Position numbers and translations under genes: made by a program. Below are positions 6,602 through 13,049 of a stretch of DNA of 13,049 nucleotides, piece by piece (position 1 is the stretch's first letter; each line of letters starts with the position of its first letter). Origin of the DNA: Actinomycetes bacterium (GTDB lineage Bacteria; Actinomycetota; Actinomycetes; Propionibacteriales; Propionibacteriaceae); assembly GCA_023387135.1 (NCBI GenBank), contig JAEWIK010000311.1:1-13049 (forward strand). Reading direction: 5' to 3'. The notes beneath the pieces are model-generated. The model did not search any database, had not been told where the DNA came from, and worked only from the letters and a program-made list of their open reading frames with translations.

Positions 6602-8431
6602 TCACTTCGCCTTGGTCTCGCCGGTGGAGAGGGCCGCCACGAATGCCTCCTGGGGCACCTCGACGCGGCCGACCATCTTCATCCGCTTCTTGCCTTCCTT
6701 CTGCTTCTCCAGCAGCTTCCGCTTGCGGGTGATGTCACCGCCGTAGCACTTGGCGAGGACGTCCTTCCGCATCGCGCGCACAGTCTCGCGGGCGATCACC
6801 CGGGCGCCGATGGCGGCCTGGATGGGCACCTCGAACTGCTGCCTCGGGATGAGCTCCTTGAGCTTCTTCGCCATCGCAACGCCGTAGTTGTAGGCCGCGT
6901 CGGCGTGGACGATCGAGCTGAAGGCGTCCACCGGCTCGCCGTGGAGCAGGATGTCCACCTTCACGAGCTTGGCGACCTCCTCGCCCGCCTCGTCGTAGTC
7001 CAGCGAGGCGTACCCCTTCGTCCGCGACTTCAACGCGTCGAAGAAGTCGAACACGATCTCGGCCAGCGGCAACAGGTAGCGGATCTCCACCCTGTCCTCG
7101 CTGAGGTAGTCCATGCCCGTCTGGACGCCGCGACGGTTCTGGCACAGCTCCATCACCGTCCCGATGTACTCCGACGGGGTGAGGATCGTCGCGCGCACCA
7201 CCGGCTCCCAGACCTCGGCGATCTTGCCGTCGGGGTACTCCGACGGGTTGGTCACCTGGATCTCGGACCCGTCCTCCATGACCACGCGGTACACGACGTT
7301 CGGCGCGGTGGAAATGAGATCGAGGTTGAACTCGCGCTCCAGCCTCTCGCGCACGATCTCCATGTGGAGCAGGCCGAGGAAGCCCACGCGGAAACCGAAC
7401 CCGAGCGCACCGGAGGTCTCCGGCTCGTACACCAGGGCCGCGTCGTTGAGCTGCAGCTTGTCGAGCGCCTCCCGCAGTTCGGGGAAGTCGGCGCCGTCGA
7501 TCGGGTAGATGCCCGCGTAGACCATCGGGTGCGGCTGCCGGTAGCCGCCGAGGCTGGTGGTCGCCGGACGGGACGCGGTGGTCACCGTGTCGCCGACGCG
7601 GCTCTGCCGCACCTCCTTCACGCCCGTGATGAGGTAGCCCACCTCACCCACGCCGAGCGCCGCCGACTTGATCGGCTCCGGCGAGATCACCCCGACCTCG
7701 AGGGTCTCGTGGGTGGCCTTCGTCGACATCATGAGGACGCGCTCGCGGTGGCTGAGCTCGCCGTCCACGACCCTGACGTAGGTGACGACGCCGCGGTAGG
7801 TGTCGTAGACGGAGTCGAAGATCAGGGCGCGGGCGGGCGCCGCCGGGTCGCCCACAGGCGGCGGGACGTCCTTCACGACGAGGTCCAGCAGCTCACTGAC
7901 GCCCTCGCCGGTCTTGGCGGACACCTTGAAGACGTCCGAGGGGTCGCAGCCGACGAGGTGGGCGATCTCCGCCGCGTACTTCTCGGGCTGCGCGCTCGGC
8001 AGGTCGATCTTGTTGAGGACGGGGATGATGTGGAGGTCGGCCTCGAGCGCCAGGTAGAGGTTGGCGAGGGTCTGGGCCTCGATGCCCTGAGCCGCGTCGA
8101 TCAGCAGGATCGCCCCCTCGCAGGCCGCCAGCGAACGCGACACCTCGTAGGTGAAGTCGACGTGGCCCGGGGTGTCGATCATGTTGAGGACGTAGTCCTT
8201 GCCGTCCTTGCGCCACGGCATCCTGACCGCCTGGGACTTGATGGTGATCCCGCGCTCGCGCTCGATGTCCATCCTGTCGAGGTACTGCGCACGCATCGAG
8301 CGCTCGTCGACGACGCCCGTCAACTGCAGCATGCGATCGGCCAGCGTCGACTTGCCATGGTCGATGTGGGCGATGATGCAGAAGTTGCGGATGATCTCCG
8401 CAGGCGTGGCGCCGGGGCGTGGTGCTGGCAT
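6602..8431 (-). CDS. lepA: Elongation factor 4 (LepA), ribosome-associated GTPase
   Basis: LepA is a translational GTPase that acts on the ribosome during initiation/biogenesis and back-translocation under stress. The 609-residue product has normal family length. GTPase motifs are G1 AHIDHGKST (21-29), the G2 region ERGITI (about 59-64), G3 DTPGHVD (86-92), G4 NKID (140-143) and G5 SAK (171-173). LepA-specific parts follow: the EF-G-like domains, then [34 protein letters not shown] and the basic C-terminal [23 protein letters not shown] 8431 is chosen because homology begins a few residues later ([13 protein letters not shown]) and GAGAGG lies just upstream; the frame stays open to 8839 only through the rpsT region. 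It is the first gene of the lepA-mtnP-hemW run and diverges from rpsT. Confidence 0.97.
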   Translation of the reverse strand: MPAPRPGATPAEIIRNFCIIAHIDHGKSTLADRMLQLTGVVDERSMRAQYLDRMDIERERGITIKSQAVRMPWRKDGKDYVLNMIDTPGHVDFTYEVSRSLAACEGAILLIDAAQGIEAQTLANLYLALEADLHIIPVLNKIDLPSAQPEKYAAEIAHLVGCDPSDVFKVSAKTGEGVSELLDLVVKDVPPPVGDPAAPARALIFDSVYDTYRGVVTYVRVVDGELSHRERVLMMSTKATHETLEVGVISPEPIKSAALGVGEVGYLITGVKEVRQSRVGDTVTTASRPATTSLGGYRQPHPMVYAGIYPIDGADFPELREALDKLQLNDAALVYEPETSGALGFGFRVGFLGLLHMEIVRERLEREFNLDLISTAPNVVYRVVMEDGSEIQVTNPSEYPDGKIAEVWEPVVRATILTPSEYIGTVMELCQNRRGVQTGMDYLSEDRVEIRYLLPLAEIVFDFFDALKSRTKGYASLDYDEAGEEVAKLVKVDILLHGEPVDAFSSIVHADAAYNYGVAMAKKLKELIPRQQFEVPIQAAIGARVIARETVRAMRKDVLAKCYGGDITRKRKLLEKQKEGKKRMKMVGRVEVPQEAFVAALSTGETKAK

Positions 8432-8471
8432 GCTGCCTCTCTGGCTCAGCCTGGTGGCGGGACGGCCCCTC

Positions 8472-8477
8472 ACGATA
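8472..8477 (-). promoter_or_regulatory. Weak candidate -10 element for lepA
   Basis: TATCGT on the minus strand lies 41 bases upstream of the lepA ATG, in the 204-base divergent gap with rpsT. It matches TATAAT at four positions, and no good -35 is visible. The same gap holds the better supported rpsT promoter and a C-run/G-run inverted repeat near 8518-8538 of unknown role. Confidence 0.2.
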
Positions 8478-8544
8478 CCCTGACTGCCGCCGTAGGCTGG
8501 AACCGCGGCCTTGCCGGCACCCCCTTGGGGGCGGTGCGACGGTT

Positions 8545-8573
8545 TTGGCTGGTGGCTCCGGCTTTGGTAGAGT
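8545..8573 (+). promoter_or_regulatory. Promoter of rpsT
   Basis: TTGGCT (8545-8550) and TAGAGT (8568-8573) are separated by exactly 17 bases, each matching the vegetative sigma consensus at four of six positions. Transcription would start near 8580, leaving a leader of about 55 bases before the GTG of rpsT. It fits a constitutive ribosomal-protein promoter; the position is inferred from sequence only. Confidence 0.55.
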
Positions 8574-8635
8574 GACTCGTCGCGTCCGCGTCCGGACGCC
8601 CCACGCACCACCCACCGACCGAGAAGGCAAGCCCT

Positions 8636-8896
8636 GTGGCGAACATCAAGTCCCAGAAGAAGCGGATCCTGACCAACGAGAAGGCCCGGCTCCGCAACAA
8701 GGCTGTGAAGTCCGCGCTGCGCACGCACGTGCGCAGGTTCCACGAGGCTGTCGCCGCCGGCGACACCGAGAAGGCGGCGGAACTGGCGAAGGTCGCGACC
8801 CGCCAGCTCGACAAGGCCGCCAGCAAGGGCGTCATCCACAAGAACCAGGCGGCGAACCGCAAGTCGGCCATCGCCACCGAGGCCGCCGCGCTCTGA
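8636..8896 (+). CDS. rpsT: 30S ribosomal protein S20
   Basis: The 86-residue basic protein binds 16S rRNA early in assembly of the small subunit. The N terminus [20 protein letters not shown] and the C-terminal [14 protein letters not shown] are hallmark S20 sequences, and the length matches the family (about 85-90). Translation starts at GTG 8636, with GAGAAGG upstream at a slightly long spacing of 8 bases. It is a single-gene transcript with its own promoter and terminator, diverging from lepA and converging with holA. In E. coli S20 represses its own translation; whether that applies here cannot be judged from this leader. Confidence 0.97.
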   Translation: MANIKSQKKRILTNEKARLRNKAVKSALRTHVRRFHEAVAAGDTEKAAELAKVATRQLDKAASKGVIHKNQAANRKSAIATEAAAL

Positions 8897-8907
8897 CCCA
8901 CTGACAC

Positions 8908-8946
8908 ACGCAGGAACGCCGCCCCGGTCGGGCGGCGTTCCTGCGT
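8908..8946 (+). terminator. Rho-independent terminator of rpsT
   Basis: A 17-bp perfect stem (8908-8924 with 8930-8946, GC-rich around CGCCGCCC/GGGCGGCG) closes a five-base loop and is followed by TTCTG. It begins 12 bases after the rpsT stop codon. It also lies downstream of the convergent holA gene, about 100 bases past its stop, and may stop transcription from that side, though the minus strand has no T-run after it. Confidence 0.85.
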
Positions 8947-9049
8947 TTCTGCGTCCCTGGCGGGCGTCACTGAAGCTCCCGTGTCCCGTGCAACCGGCGG
9001 CCGGGGTCGGCTGCTGCCGGTCGGCGACCGAGGACGTCGGCCGACAGGC

Positions 9050-10048
9050 TCAGCGCCGGCAGCCGATGACCGTCAGCACCACCTGTTCGAGGGCGAAGCC
9101 CGGATCGCTCGCGGCACCCTTGATCTGCGCGTCCGCCACCGCCACCGCCTGGATGGCCTTCGCCACCCCGGCAGGGTTCCAGGCGCGGGCCTGCTGCGAG
9201 AGGGTCTTCACCTTCCACGGCGGCACCCCGACGAGGCGGGCGATGTCGGCATCGCGCATCCGGGAGTCGCGGGCGTCGAGGTACTTCCCGAGGCTGCGCA
9301 GCCCCGAGGAGACGGCGCTCGTGATCAGGACCGGCGCCACCCCCGTCGACAGCGCCCAGCGCAGCTTGCCGAGGGCGCCTTCCGCCCGGCCGTCCAGCAC
9401 GTCGTCGGCGACCGCGAAGCTGGTGACCTCGGCCCGTCCGCCGAAGTAGCGGCGCACCACGGCTTCGGTGATGACGTCGGTCTCGGCGTCGTCGAGCAGT
9501 TGCCGCACCGCGGCGGCGAGCGTGCGCAGGTCGGCGCCGACGGCGTCCACGAGGACCGCCGCCGTCCGAGAGTCCATCCTGCCGCCGGCCCGGCGCGCCT
9601 CGTTGGCGGCGAACTGCGGCAGCTCCCACGGCTTGATGGGCAGGCATTCGGCCTCCCGGCCCGCGACCTTCCGCAGCTTGTCGAGCACCGCCTTGCCCTT
9701 GACGCCGCCGGGATGGACGACGGCGAGCGCCAGTTCGGGGCCGGGGCTCGTGGCGATGGCGACCAGGGTGTCTGCCACCTCCACCGGCAACTCCTGCAGG
9801 TCGGAGACGATCACGACGCTGGAGTCGGCGAAGAGCGACCCGCCGGTGGCCTCGACGAGCCCGCCCGTCGTGAGGTCGACGGCGGAGAGCCTGATGACCG
9901 CGGCGTCGGGACGCTCGGCGGTGGCGGCCTTGATGAGCTCGCCCAGCTCGCGCTCGGCGAGCAGTGACTCCGGCCCTGTCACCAGCAGGGTGTTGCCGAA
10001 CGGGCTGGGAGCATCCACGGGGACAAGCATGCCAGCCGGAGCAGACAT
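9050..10048 (-). CDS. holA: DNA polymerase III subunit delta (HolA), clamp loader
   Basis: The 332-residue product is the delta subunit, which opens the DnaN sliding clamp during loading. It is recognised by overall family pattern rather than by a catalytic motif. The sequence has a TLLVTGPESLLAERELGELI start, VVIVSDLQELP, the ALAVVHPGGVKGKAVLDKLRK stretch, FAANEARRAGGRMDSRTAAV, the LRTLAAAVRQLL helix, VRRYFGGRAEVTSFAVADDVL, and in the C-terminal domain KYLDARDSRMRDADIARLVG with PWKVKTLSQQARAW. Location beside rpsT is the usual place in actinobacteria, which supports the call. ATG 10048 is chosen on length; it lacks a visible ribosome-binding site, and ATG 10030 (codon 7) is possible. The open frame upstream to 10819 runs through the exporter genes and is not real. 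Confidence 0.9.
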   Translation of the reverse strand: MSAPAGMLVPVDAPSPFGNTLLVTGPESLLAERELGELIKAATAERPDAAVIRLSAVDLTTGGLVEATGGSLFADSSVVIVSDLQELPVEVADTLVAIATSPGPELALAVVHPGGVKGKAVLDKLRKVAGREAECLPIKPWELPQFAANEARRAGGRMDSRTAAVLVDAVGADLRTLAAAVRQLLDDAETDVITEAVVRRYFGGRAEVTSFAVADDVLDGRAEGALGKLRWALSTGVAPVLITSAVSSGLRSLGKYLDARDSRMRDADIARLVGVPPWKVKTLSQQARAWNPAGVAKAIQAVAVADAQIKGAASDPGFALEQVVLTVIGCRR

Positions 10049-10092
10049 GGCGCGCGGCGGCGGCACCCCCGTCCGGCTCCTGCGACGCCGAA

Positions 10093-10122
10093 GCGGTGGC
10101 CGAGGGATCCCCCGGCCACCGC
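10093..10122 (-). terminator. Hairpin terminator candidate after the drrAB-type operon
   Basis: GCGGTGGCCG (10093-10102) pairs exactly with CGGCCACCGC (10113-10122) around a ten-base loop that itself can fold (AGGGATCCCC). On the minus strand it lies 12 bases past the permease stop and is followed by only two T residues. It separates the exporter operon from holA, which is read in the same direction 45 bases further on. Strength is uncertain because the T-run is so short. Confidence 0.6.
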
Positions 10123-10134
10123 GTGACGAGCGGG

Positions 10135-10938
10135 TCAGGCCTTGCGCATGTAGGCCCTGACGGTGAGCGGCGCGAACACCGCCACCACGACTGCGGCACC
10201 GAGCAGCGCCCAGCCGACGTCCGCCCCGACGACCCCGCCGTTGGCGAGCTCGCGGACGGCGGTGATGAGGTGCGAGACAGGGTTGATCGTGGCGAACCAC
10301 TTCAACGGTCCCGGGAGCGTGTCGACGGGCACGAACGCGTTCGACAGGAAGGTGAGCGGGAACAGCACCAGGAACGACAGCGCCTGGACGGTCGTCGCCG
10401 AGCGGGCGATCACGCCCAGGAAGGCGAAGATCCAGCTCAGCGCCCACGAGCACAGCACGACCACCAGGCCGGCCAGGACGACCATCCCTGCCGAGCCGCC
10501 GGGGCGGTAACCGATCGCGAGCCCCACGGCGAACGTGATGGCGGTGGCGATGGCGTAGCGCAGCGTGTCGGCCAGCAGCGCCCCGGCGAGCGGCGCGATG
10601 CGGGCGATCGGGAGCGTCCTGAACCTGTCGAAGACTCCCTTCTCCATGTCCTCCCGCAGCTGCACCCCCGTGACCACCGAGGTCGTGATGACCGTCTGGA
10701 CGAGGATGCCGGGGATGAGTTGCGGCAGGTAGGCCTGCACGTCGCCGGCGATGGCGCCGCCGAAGAGGTAGGCGAACATGAGCGTGAAGATGACGGGCTG
10801 CAACACCACGTCGCCCCACTGCTCGGGGGTCCGCCGGACGCGGAGCAGCGCCCGGTAGGCCATGGTCAGCGTCTGCGAGAGGGTCTGGCGCAGCCCGGGA
10901 TGGGTCTGCACCGCGGTGGGATAGGTGAGCGCCGTCAT
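10135..10938 (-). CDS. ABC-2 type exporter permease, DrrB family
   Basis: This is a 267-residue membrane protein that forms the channel of an exporter with the ATPase encoded just upstream. It shows about six hydrophobic segments (near 45-61, 74-91, 118-140, 151-175, 183-204, 241-260), consistent with ABC-2 permeases. The cytoplasmic EDMEKGVFDRFRTLPIAR (96-113) is the conserved loop of DrrB-type proteins that meets the ATPase. FPLTFLSNAFVPVDTLP (193-209) and INPVSHLITAVREL are also family hallmarks. ATG 10938 overlaps the ATPase stop as ATGA and has GGAGG seven bases upstream. Substrates of relatives include anthracyclines and other lipophilic drugs or lipids; none can be assigned here. Confidence 0.9.
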   Translation of the reverse strand: MTALTYPTAVQTHPGLRQTLSQTLTMAYRALLRVRRTPEQWGDVVLQPVIFTLMFAYLFGGAIAGDVQAYLPQLIPGILVQTVITTSVVTGVQLREDMEKGVFDRFRTLPIARIAPLAGALLADTLRYAIATAITFAVGLAIGYRPGGSAGMVVLAGLVVVLCSWALSWIFAFLGVIARSATTVQALSFLVLFPLTFLSNAFVPVDTLPGPLKWFATINPVSHLITAVRELANGGVVGADVGWALLGAAVVVAVFAPLTVRAYMRKA

Positions 10939-11921
10939 GCAGCCGCCTCCGCGAACTGGGGGCCCGGCTCGGCGCCGTGCCCGGTGATGGTGAGGAAGAC
11001 CTCGTCGAGGGTGGGTTGCTGCACGCTCAGCTCGGTCAGGTGGACGCCGTGCGTCCGCAGCTCGATGAGCAGGTCGGTGATCCTGTCGGGATCGGTCATG
11101 GGGGCGGTGATGCGGGACGCCTCCGGGGTGAAGGTGCCGTGCGTCCCGAGCACCCTGCGGATGACGGCCAGCGCGGTCGTGGTCTGGGAGGCGTCGCCCA
11201 GCCGGAGCTGCAGGGCGGCGCTCCCGACCGACGACTTGAGGTCGTCGGCGGTGCCCTCGGCGACCACGCGGCCGTGGTCGATGACGGCGATCCTGTCGGC
11301 CAACTGGTCGGCCTCGTCCAGATACTGCGTCGTCAGCAGCACCGTCGAGCCCTGGGCGACAAGGTCGCGGATGACGTCCCACATCTGGCCGCGGGTGCGG
11401 GGATCGAGACCCGTCGTGGGCTCGTCGAGGAAGATGAGCGGCGGGCGGGCGATCAGCGAGGCGGCGAGGTCGAGCCGGCGGCGCATGCCGCCGGAGTACT
11501 TCTCGACGGGCCGCTTGGCGGCGTCCGCCAGCCCGAAGGCGCCGAGCAGGTCGTCTGCCTTCTGCCTGGCCGCTCTGGAGCCGAGCCCGAGCAGCCTTCC
11601 GAAGATGACGAGGTTCTCGACCCCGGAGATCTTCTCGTCGACGCTGGCGTACTGGCCGGTGACGCCGATCAGTTGCCGCACGACGTGCTGCGACGTGACG
11701 ACGTCGTGGCCGAAGATGAGGGCACTGCCGGCGTCGGGACGCAGCAGCGTGGCGAGCATCGAGATGGTGGTCGTCTTGCCGGCACCGTTGGGGCCGAGGA
11801 CTCCGTAGACGCTGCCGGTCTTCACGTGCAGGTCAACGCCGTCCACGGCGCGGTTGGTGCCGAAAGTCTTGACCAGCCCCTCGGCCGCGATGGCCCATTC
11901 GGGCGCGGCTGTGAGTGACAT
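10935..11921 (-). CDS. ABC exporter ATP-binding protein, DrrA family
   Basis: This 328-residue cytoplasmic ATPase drives the DrrB-type permease. It contains Walker A GPNGAGKT (43-50), Q-loop GQYAS (Q90), signature YSGGMRRRLDLA (142-153) and Walker B with D-loop LIFLDEPTTGLDP (162-174). In place of the usual H-loop histidine it has TTQYLDEADQLADRI with Gln199, as is normal for DrrA proteins. The C-terminal extension ends with QPTLDEVFLTITGH, the LDEVFL motif of DrrA needed for partnership with DrrB. ATG 11921 has an AGGAGGAG ribosome-binding site (11927-11935). A multidrug or secondary-metabolite exporter is likely; the substrate is unknown, and no biosynthetic genes are adjacent. The AT-rich repeats upstream suggest the operon is repressed. 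Confidence 0.92.
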   Translation of the reverse strand: MSLTAAPEWAIAAEGLVKTFGTNRAVDGVDLHVKTGSVYGVLGPNGAGKTTTISMLATLLRPDAGSALIFGHDVVTSQHVVRQLIGVTGQYASVDEKISGVENLVIFGRLLGLGSRAARQKADDLLGAFGLADAAKRPVEKYSGGMRRRLDLAASLIARPPLIFLDEPTTGLDPRTRGQMWDVIRDLVAQGSTVLLTTQYLDEADQLADRIAVIDHGRVVAEGTADDLKSSVGSAALQLRLGDASQTTTALAVIRRVLGTHGTFTPEASRITAPMTDPDRITDLLIELRTHGVHLTELSVQQPTLDEVFLTITGHGAEPGPQFAEAAA

Positions 11922-12010
11922 GATGGTCTCCTCCTGGGTGGTTCGTTCGGCTCTGTCCGGCGCGGCACGACCCGGGGGAAGCGCTTGTCAGGACGGCGTC
12001 ACGAGTTATT

Positions 12011-12044
12011 GATATATCGAAGATGTAGTTGACGGTATATCGAA
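12011..12044. promoter_or_regulatory. Twin TATATCGAA direct repeats, likely operator between the exporter operon and the DHFR-like gene
   Basis: TATATCGAA occurs at 12013-12021 and 12036-12044, 23 bases apart start to start, about two helical turns. Each sits in a palindromic core: GATATATC (12011-12018, perfect) and GGTATATC (12034-12041, one mismatch). The surroundings are the most AT-rich part of the window. A TTGACG (12029-12034) between them could be a plus-strand -35, and TATA-like hexamers could serve the minus strand. The arrangement suits a dimeric repressor, perhaps of PadR or TetR type as often controls DrrAB exporters, but no regulator gene is in the window. Confidence 0.5.
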
Positions 12045-12159
12045 ACTGTGTCGATTGCAAGCGTCGGCTGTGGCGGCCCCGACCGTTCGGCGCAACGTCA
12101 TCCCCCGGCCTCCGATCGGCACCGGGACACCCGTGGGGCGACCTGTCAGAGGGGACGGC

Positions 12160-12165
12160 TACCGT
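12160..12165 (+). promoter_or_regulatory. Possible -10 element for a leaderless transcript
   Basis: TACCGT fits the actinobacterial TANNNT -10 pattern and ends six bases before ATG 12172. That is the spacing expected if transcription starts at the A of the start codon. The gene has no convincing ribosome-binding site (GAGGGG lies about 19 bases upstream), which supports a leaderless start, but the -35 region is poor. Confidence 0.3.
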
Positions 12166-12171
12166 CTCGGC

Positions 12172-12723
12172 ATGGGCAGGATCGTGTTCGACACAGCCAC
12201 CAGCATCAACGGGTGGATAGCCGACGAGAACAACTCACTGGCATGGCTGTTCGCCGTGGAGGGCGGCGAGCATCCCGACGAGGGCCTGTTCCCGACGGGC
12301 GCGACGGTGCTCGTCGAAGGCTCGACGACGTACGAATGGGTGCTCGCGGAGGAGGACATCCTCAACCACCCCGAGCGCTGGCAGAACTTCCACGGCGACC
12401 GGCCGACCTTCGTGTTCACGTCCCGGCGGCTGCCGGTGCCCGAGGGTGCCGACATCAGGTTCGTCTCAGGCAGGGTCGAGGACGCGCTGCCCGCCATCCG
12501 CGACGCCGCGGGTGACGGGGACATCTGGGTGGTGGGCGGGGGCGACCTCGCCGGCCAGTTCCTCGACGCCGGCGTCCTCGACCACCTGGCGATCTCCGTC
12601 GCGCCGGTCACTCTCACCGGCGGCGCTCCCCTGTTCCCCAGGCGGCTTGAGTCCGACAGGCTGCGGCTGGTCGAGGCGAGGAAGATCGGCCAGTTCGCGC
12701 GCCTGCTGTACGACGTGTCGTGA
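12172..12723 (+). CDS. Dihydrofolate reductase family protein (RibD C-terminal-like domain)
   Basis: This 183-residue protein belongs to the DHFR/RibD-C fold family found widely in actinobacteria, often annotated as a deaminase-reductase. SINGWIA (11-17) is the strand-loop that follows the first strand, GSTTYEW (50-56) is the GRxTYE-like segment, and VVGGGDLAGQF (120-130) is the glycine-rich NADPH-binding turn. The C-terminal VAPVTLTGGAPLFP is also typical. It is shorter than a full RibD and has no deaminase domain, so it is not the bifunctional riboflavin enzyme. Its true substrate is unknown. The frame is open from a TTG at 12055, but the added 39 residues resemble no family start. It is divergent from the exporter operon across a shared AT-rich region. 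Confidence 0.87.
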   Translation: MGRIVFDTATSINGWIADENNSLAWLFAVEGGEHPDEGLFPTGATVLVEGSTTYEWVLAEEDILNHPERWQNFHGDRPTFVFTSRRLPVPEGADIRFVSGRVEDALPAIRDAAGDGDIWVVGGGDLAGQFLDAGVLDHLAISVAPVTLTGGAPLFPRRLESDRLRLVEARKIGQFARLLYDVS

Positions 12724-12732
12724 GGCTGGGCA

Positions 12733-12750
12733 GGCCGGCGACGCCCGGCC
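12733..12750. terminator. Short hairpin in the convergent gap between the DHFR-like and MFS genes
   Basis: GGCCGG (12733-12738) pairs with CCGGCC (12745-12750) around a six-base loop. It begins nine bases after one stop codon and lies nine bases beyond the other, so it could act for both directions. There is no T-run on either strand and the stem is only six pairs, so this is weak. Confidence 0.3.
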
Positions 12751-12759
12751 CCGGTGGGG

Positions 12760-13049
12760 TCAGCCGGCGCTCTCGGCGGCCTCGATCGGGTCGGCCGGCG
12801 CATGCTCCCGGCGCGCCAGCAGGACGAACGGCAGCGCGACGATGTTGACCCCCGCCGCGACGAGGTAGGAGGTCGCGTAGCCGGCGACGTCCGCCACCCG
12901 CCCCAGGACGGGTTGCACGACGACGCCGCCCGAGGAGCCCATCAGCGAGTCGAACGACAGCACTGTCGCCCGCTGCGCCGAGGGGATCGAACCGTTGATG
13001 AACGACTGGCGCAACGGGGTCACCATGGCGCTCAGCATCGACCAGGAGG
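12760..13049 (-). CDS. MFS transporter, C-terminal part (cut by window edge)
   Basis: Only the last 95 or so residues are present; the start lies beyond 13049. The sequence PLRQSFINGSIPSAQRATVLSF is a conserved cytoplasmic-to-membrane segment of drug/sugar major facilitator proteins. It is followed by a glycine-rich helix (SLMGSSGGVVVQPVLGRVAD) and a final hydrophobic helix (TSYLVAAGVNIVALPFVLLA) before a short polar tail. This corresponds to helices about 10 to 12 of a twelve-helix protein. The substrate cannot be inferred. It is convergent with the DHFR-like gene, whose stop lies 36 bases away. Confidence 0.82.
   Translation of the reverse strand, partial: SWSMLSAMVTPLRQSFINGSIPSAQRATVLSFDSLMGSSGGVVVQPVLGRVADVAGYATSYLVAAGVNIVALPFVLLARREHAPADPIEAAESAG

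Noticed and set aside
6560..8575. Plus-strand open frame (671 codons) across lepA
   Set aside because: It is a mirror of the lepA reading frame, with His/Arg/Leu/Asp-biased composition and no recognisable motif; lepA on the minus strand explains the region.
6602..8839. Upstream start for lepA at 8839
   Set aside because: It would run antisense through rpsT and both promoters; family homology begins just after ATG 8431.
9964..11808. Plus-strand open frame (614 codons) across the exporter genes
   Set aside because: It is antisense to two genes with intact ABC motifs; the translation is charged and repetitive without domain signals.
1..13049. Mobile element, phage, CRISPR, toxin-antitoxin or defence system
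   Set aside because: I found no transposase, integrase, spaced repeat array, terminal inverted repeats, tRNA-associated att site or small paired genes; all sizeable frames are assigned to ordinary families.

Overview
The window is high-GC DNA with long, densely packed genes, GTG as well as ATG starts, and Shine-Dalgarno sites of the AGGAGG type. Together with a drrA/drrB-type exporter, a solo methylthioadenosine phosphorylase and the layout around lepA, rpsT and holA, this points to an actinobacterium (Actinomycetota). A propionibacterial relative is my guess, but the sequence alone does not prove it.

Positions 1-4556 hold a branched-chain (or related hydrophobic) amino-acid ABC importer on the minus strand: livK (lipoprotein substrate-binding protein), livH, livM and the 5' part of livG. 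The window edge cuts livG, so livF would be expected beyond position 1. livH/livM and livM/livG overlap by 4 bp and 1 bp. livK is separated from livH by 79 bp that contain a perfect 14-bp hairpin, which would fit making more binding protein than permease. LivM carries an unusual membrane extension of about 220 residues at its N terminus.

Positions 4557-8431 are a minus-strand housekeeping cluster, lepA - mtnP - hemW. hemW reads as a normal HemW heme chaperone only if one frame change is allowed near 5521, so it is a broken gene or a sequence error. Divergently from lepA runs rpsT (8636-8896, plus strand), with a good promoter and a strong terminator. holA (9050-10048, minus strand) converges on it. 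The rpsT/lepA/hemW and holA/rpsT adjacencies are familiar in actinobacteria; mtnP between lepA and hemW is less expected.

Positions 10135-11921 encode a DrrA/DrrB-type ABC exporter on the minus strand (ATPase, then permease, 4-bp overlap) with its own terminator candidate. Its AT-rich upstream region has two TATATCGAA direct repeats that look like an operator shared with a divergent, possibly leaderless gene for a small dihydrofolate reductase/RibD-fold protein (12172-12723, plus strand). The C-terminal end of an MFS transporter (12760-13049, minus strand) closes the window.

I see no rRNA, tRNA, insertion sequence, CRISPR array, phage or defence genes, and no gene-free stretch longer than about 250 bases. 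The window is mostly ordinary core genome. I found no convincing undescribed system; the points worth a second look are the hemW frameshift, the extended LivM, the GATATATC-type boxes and a few regulatory hairpins.
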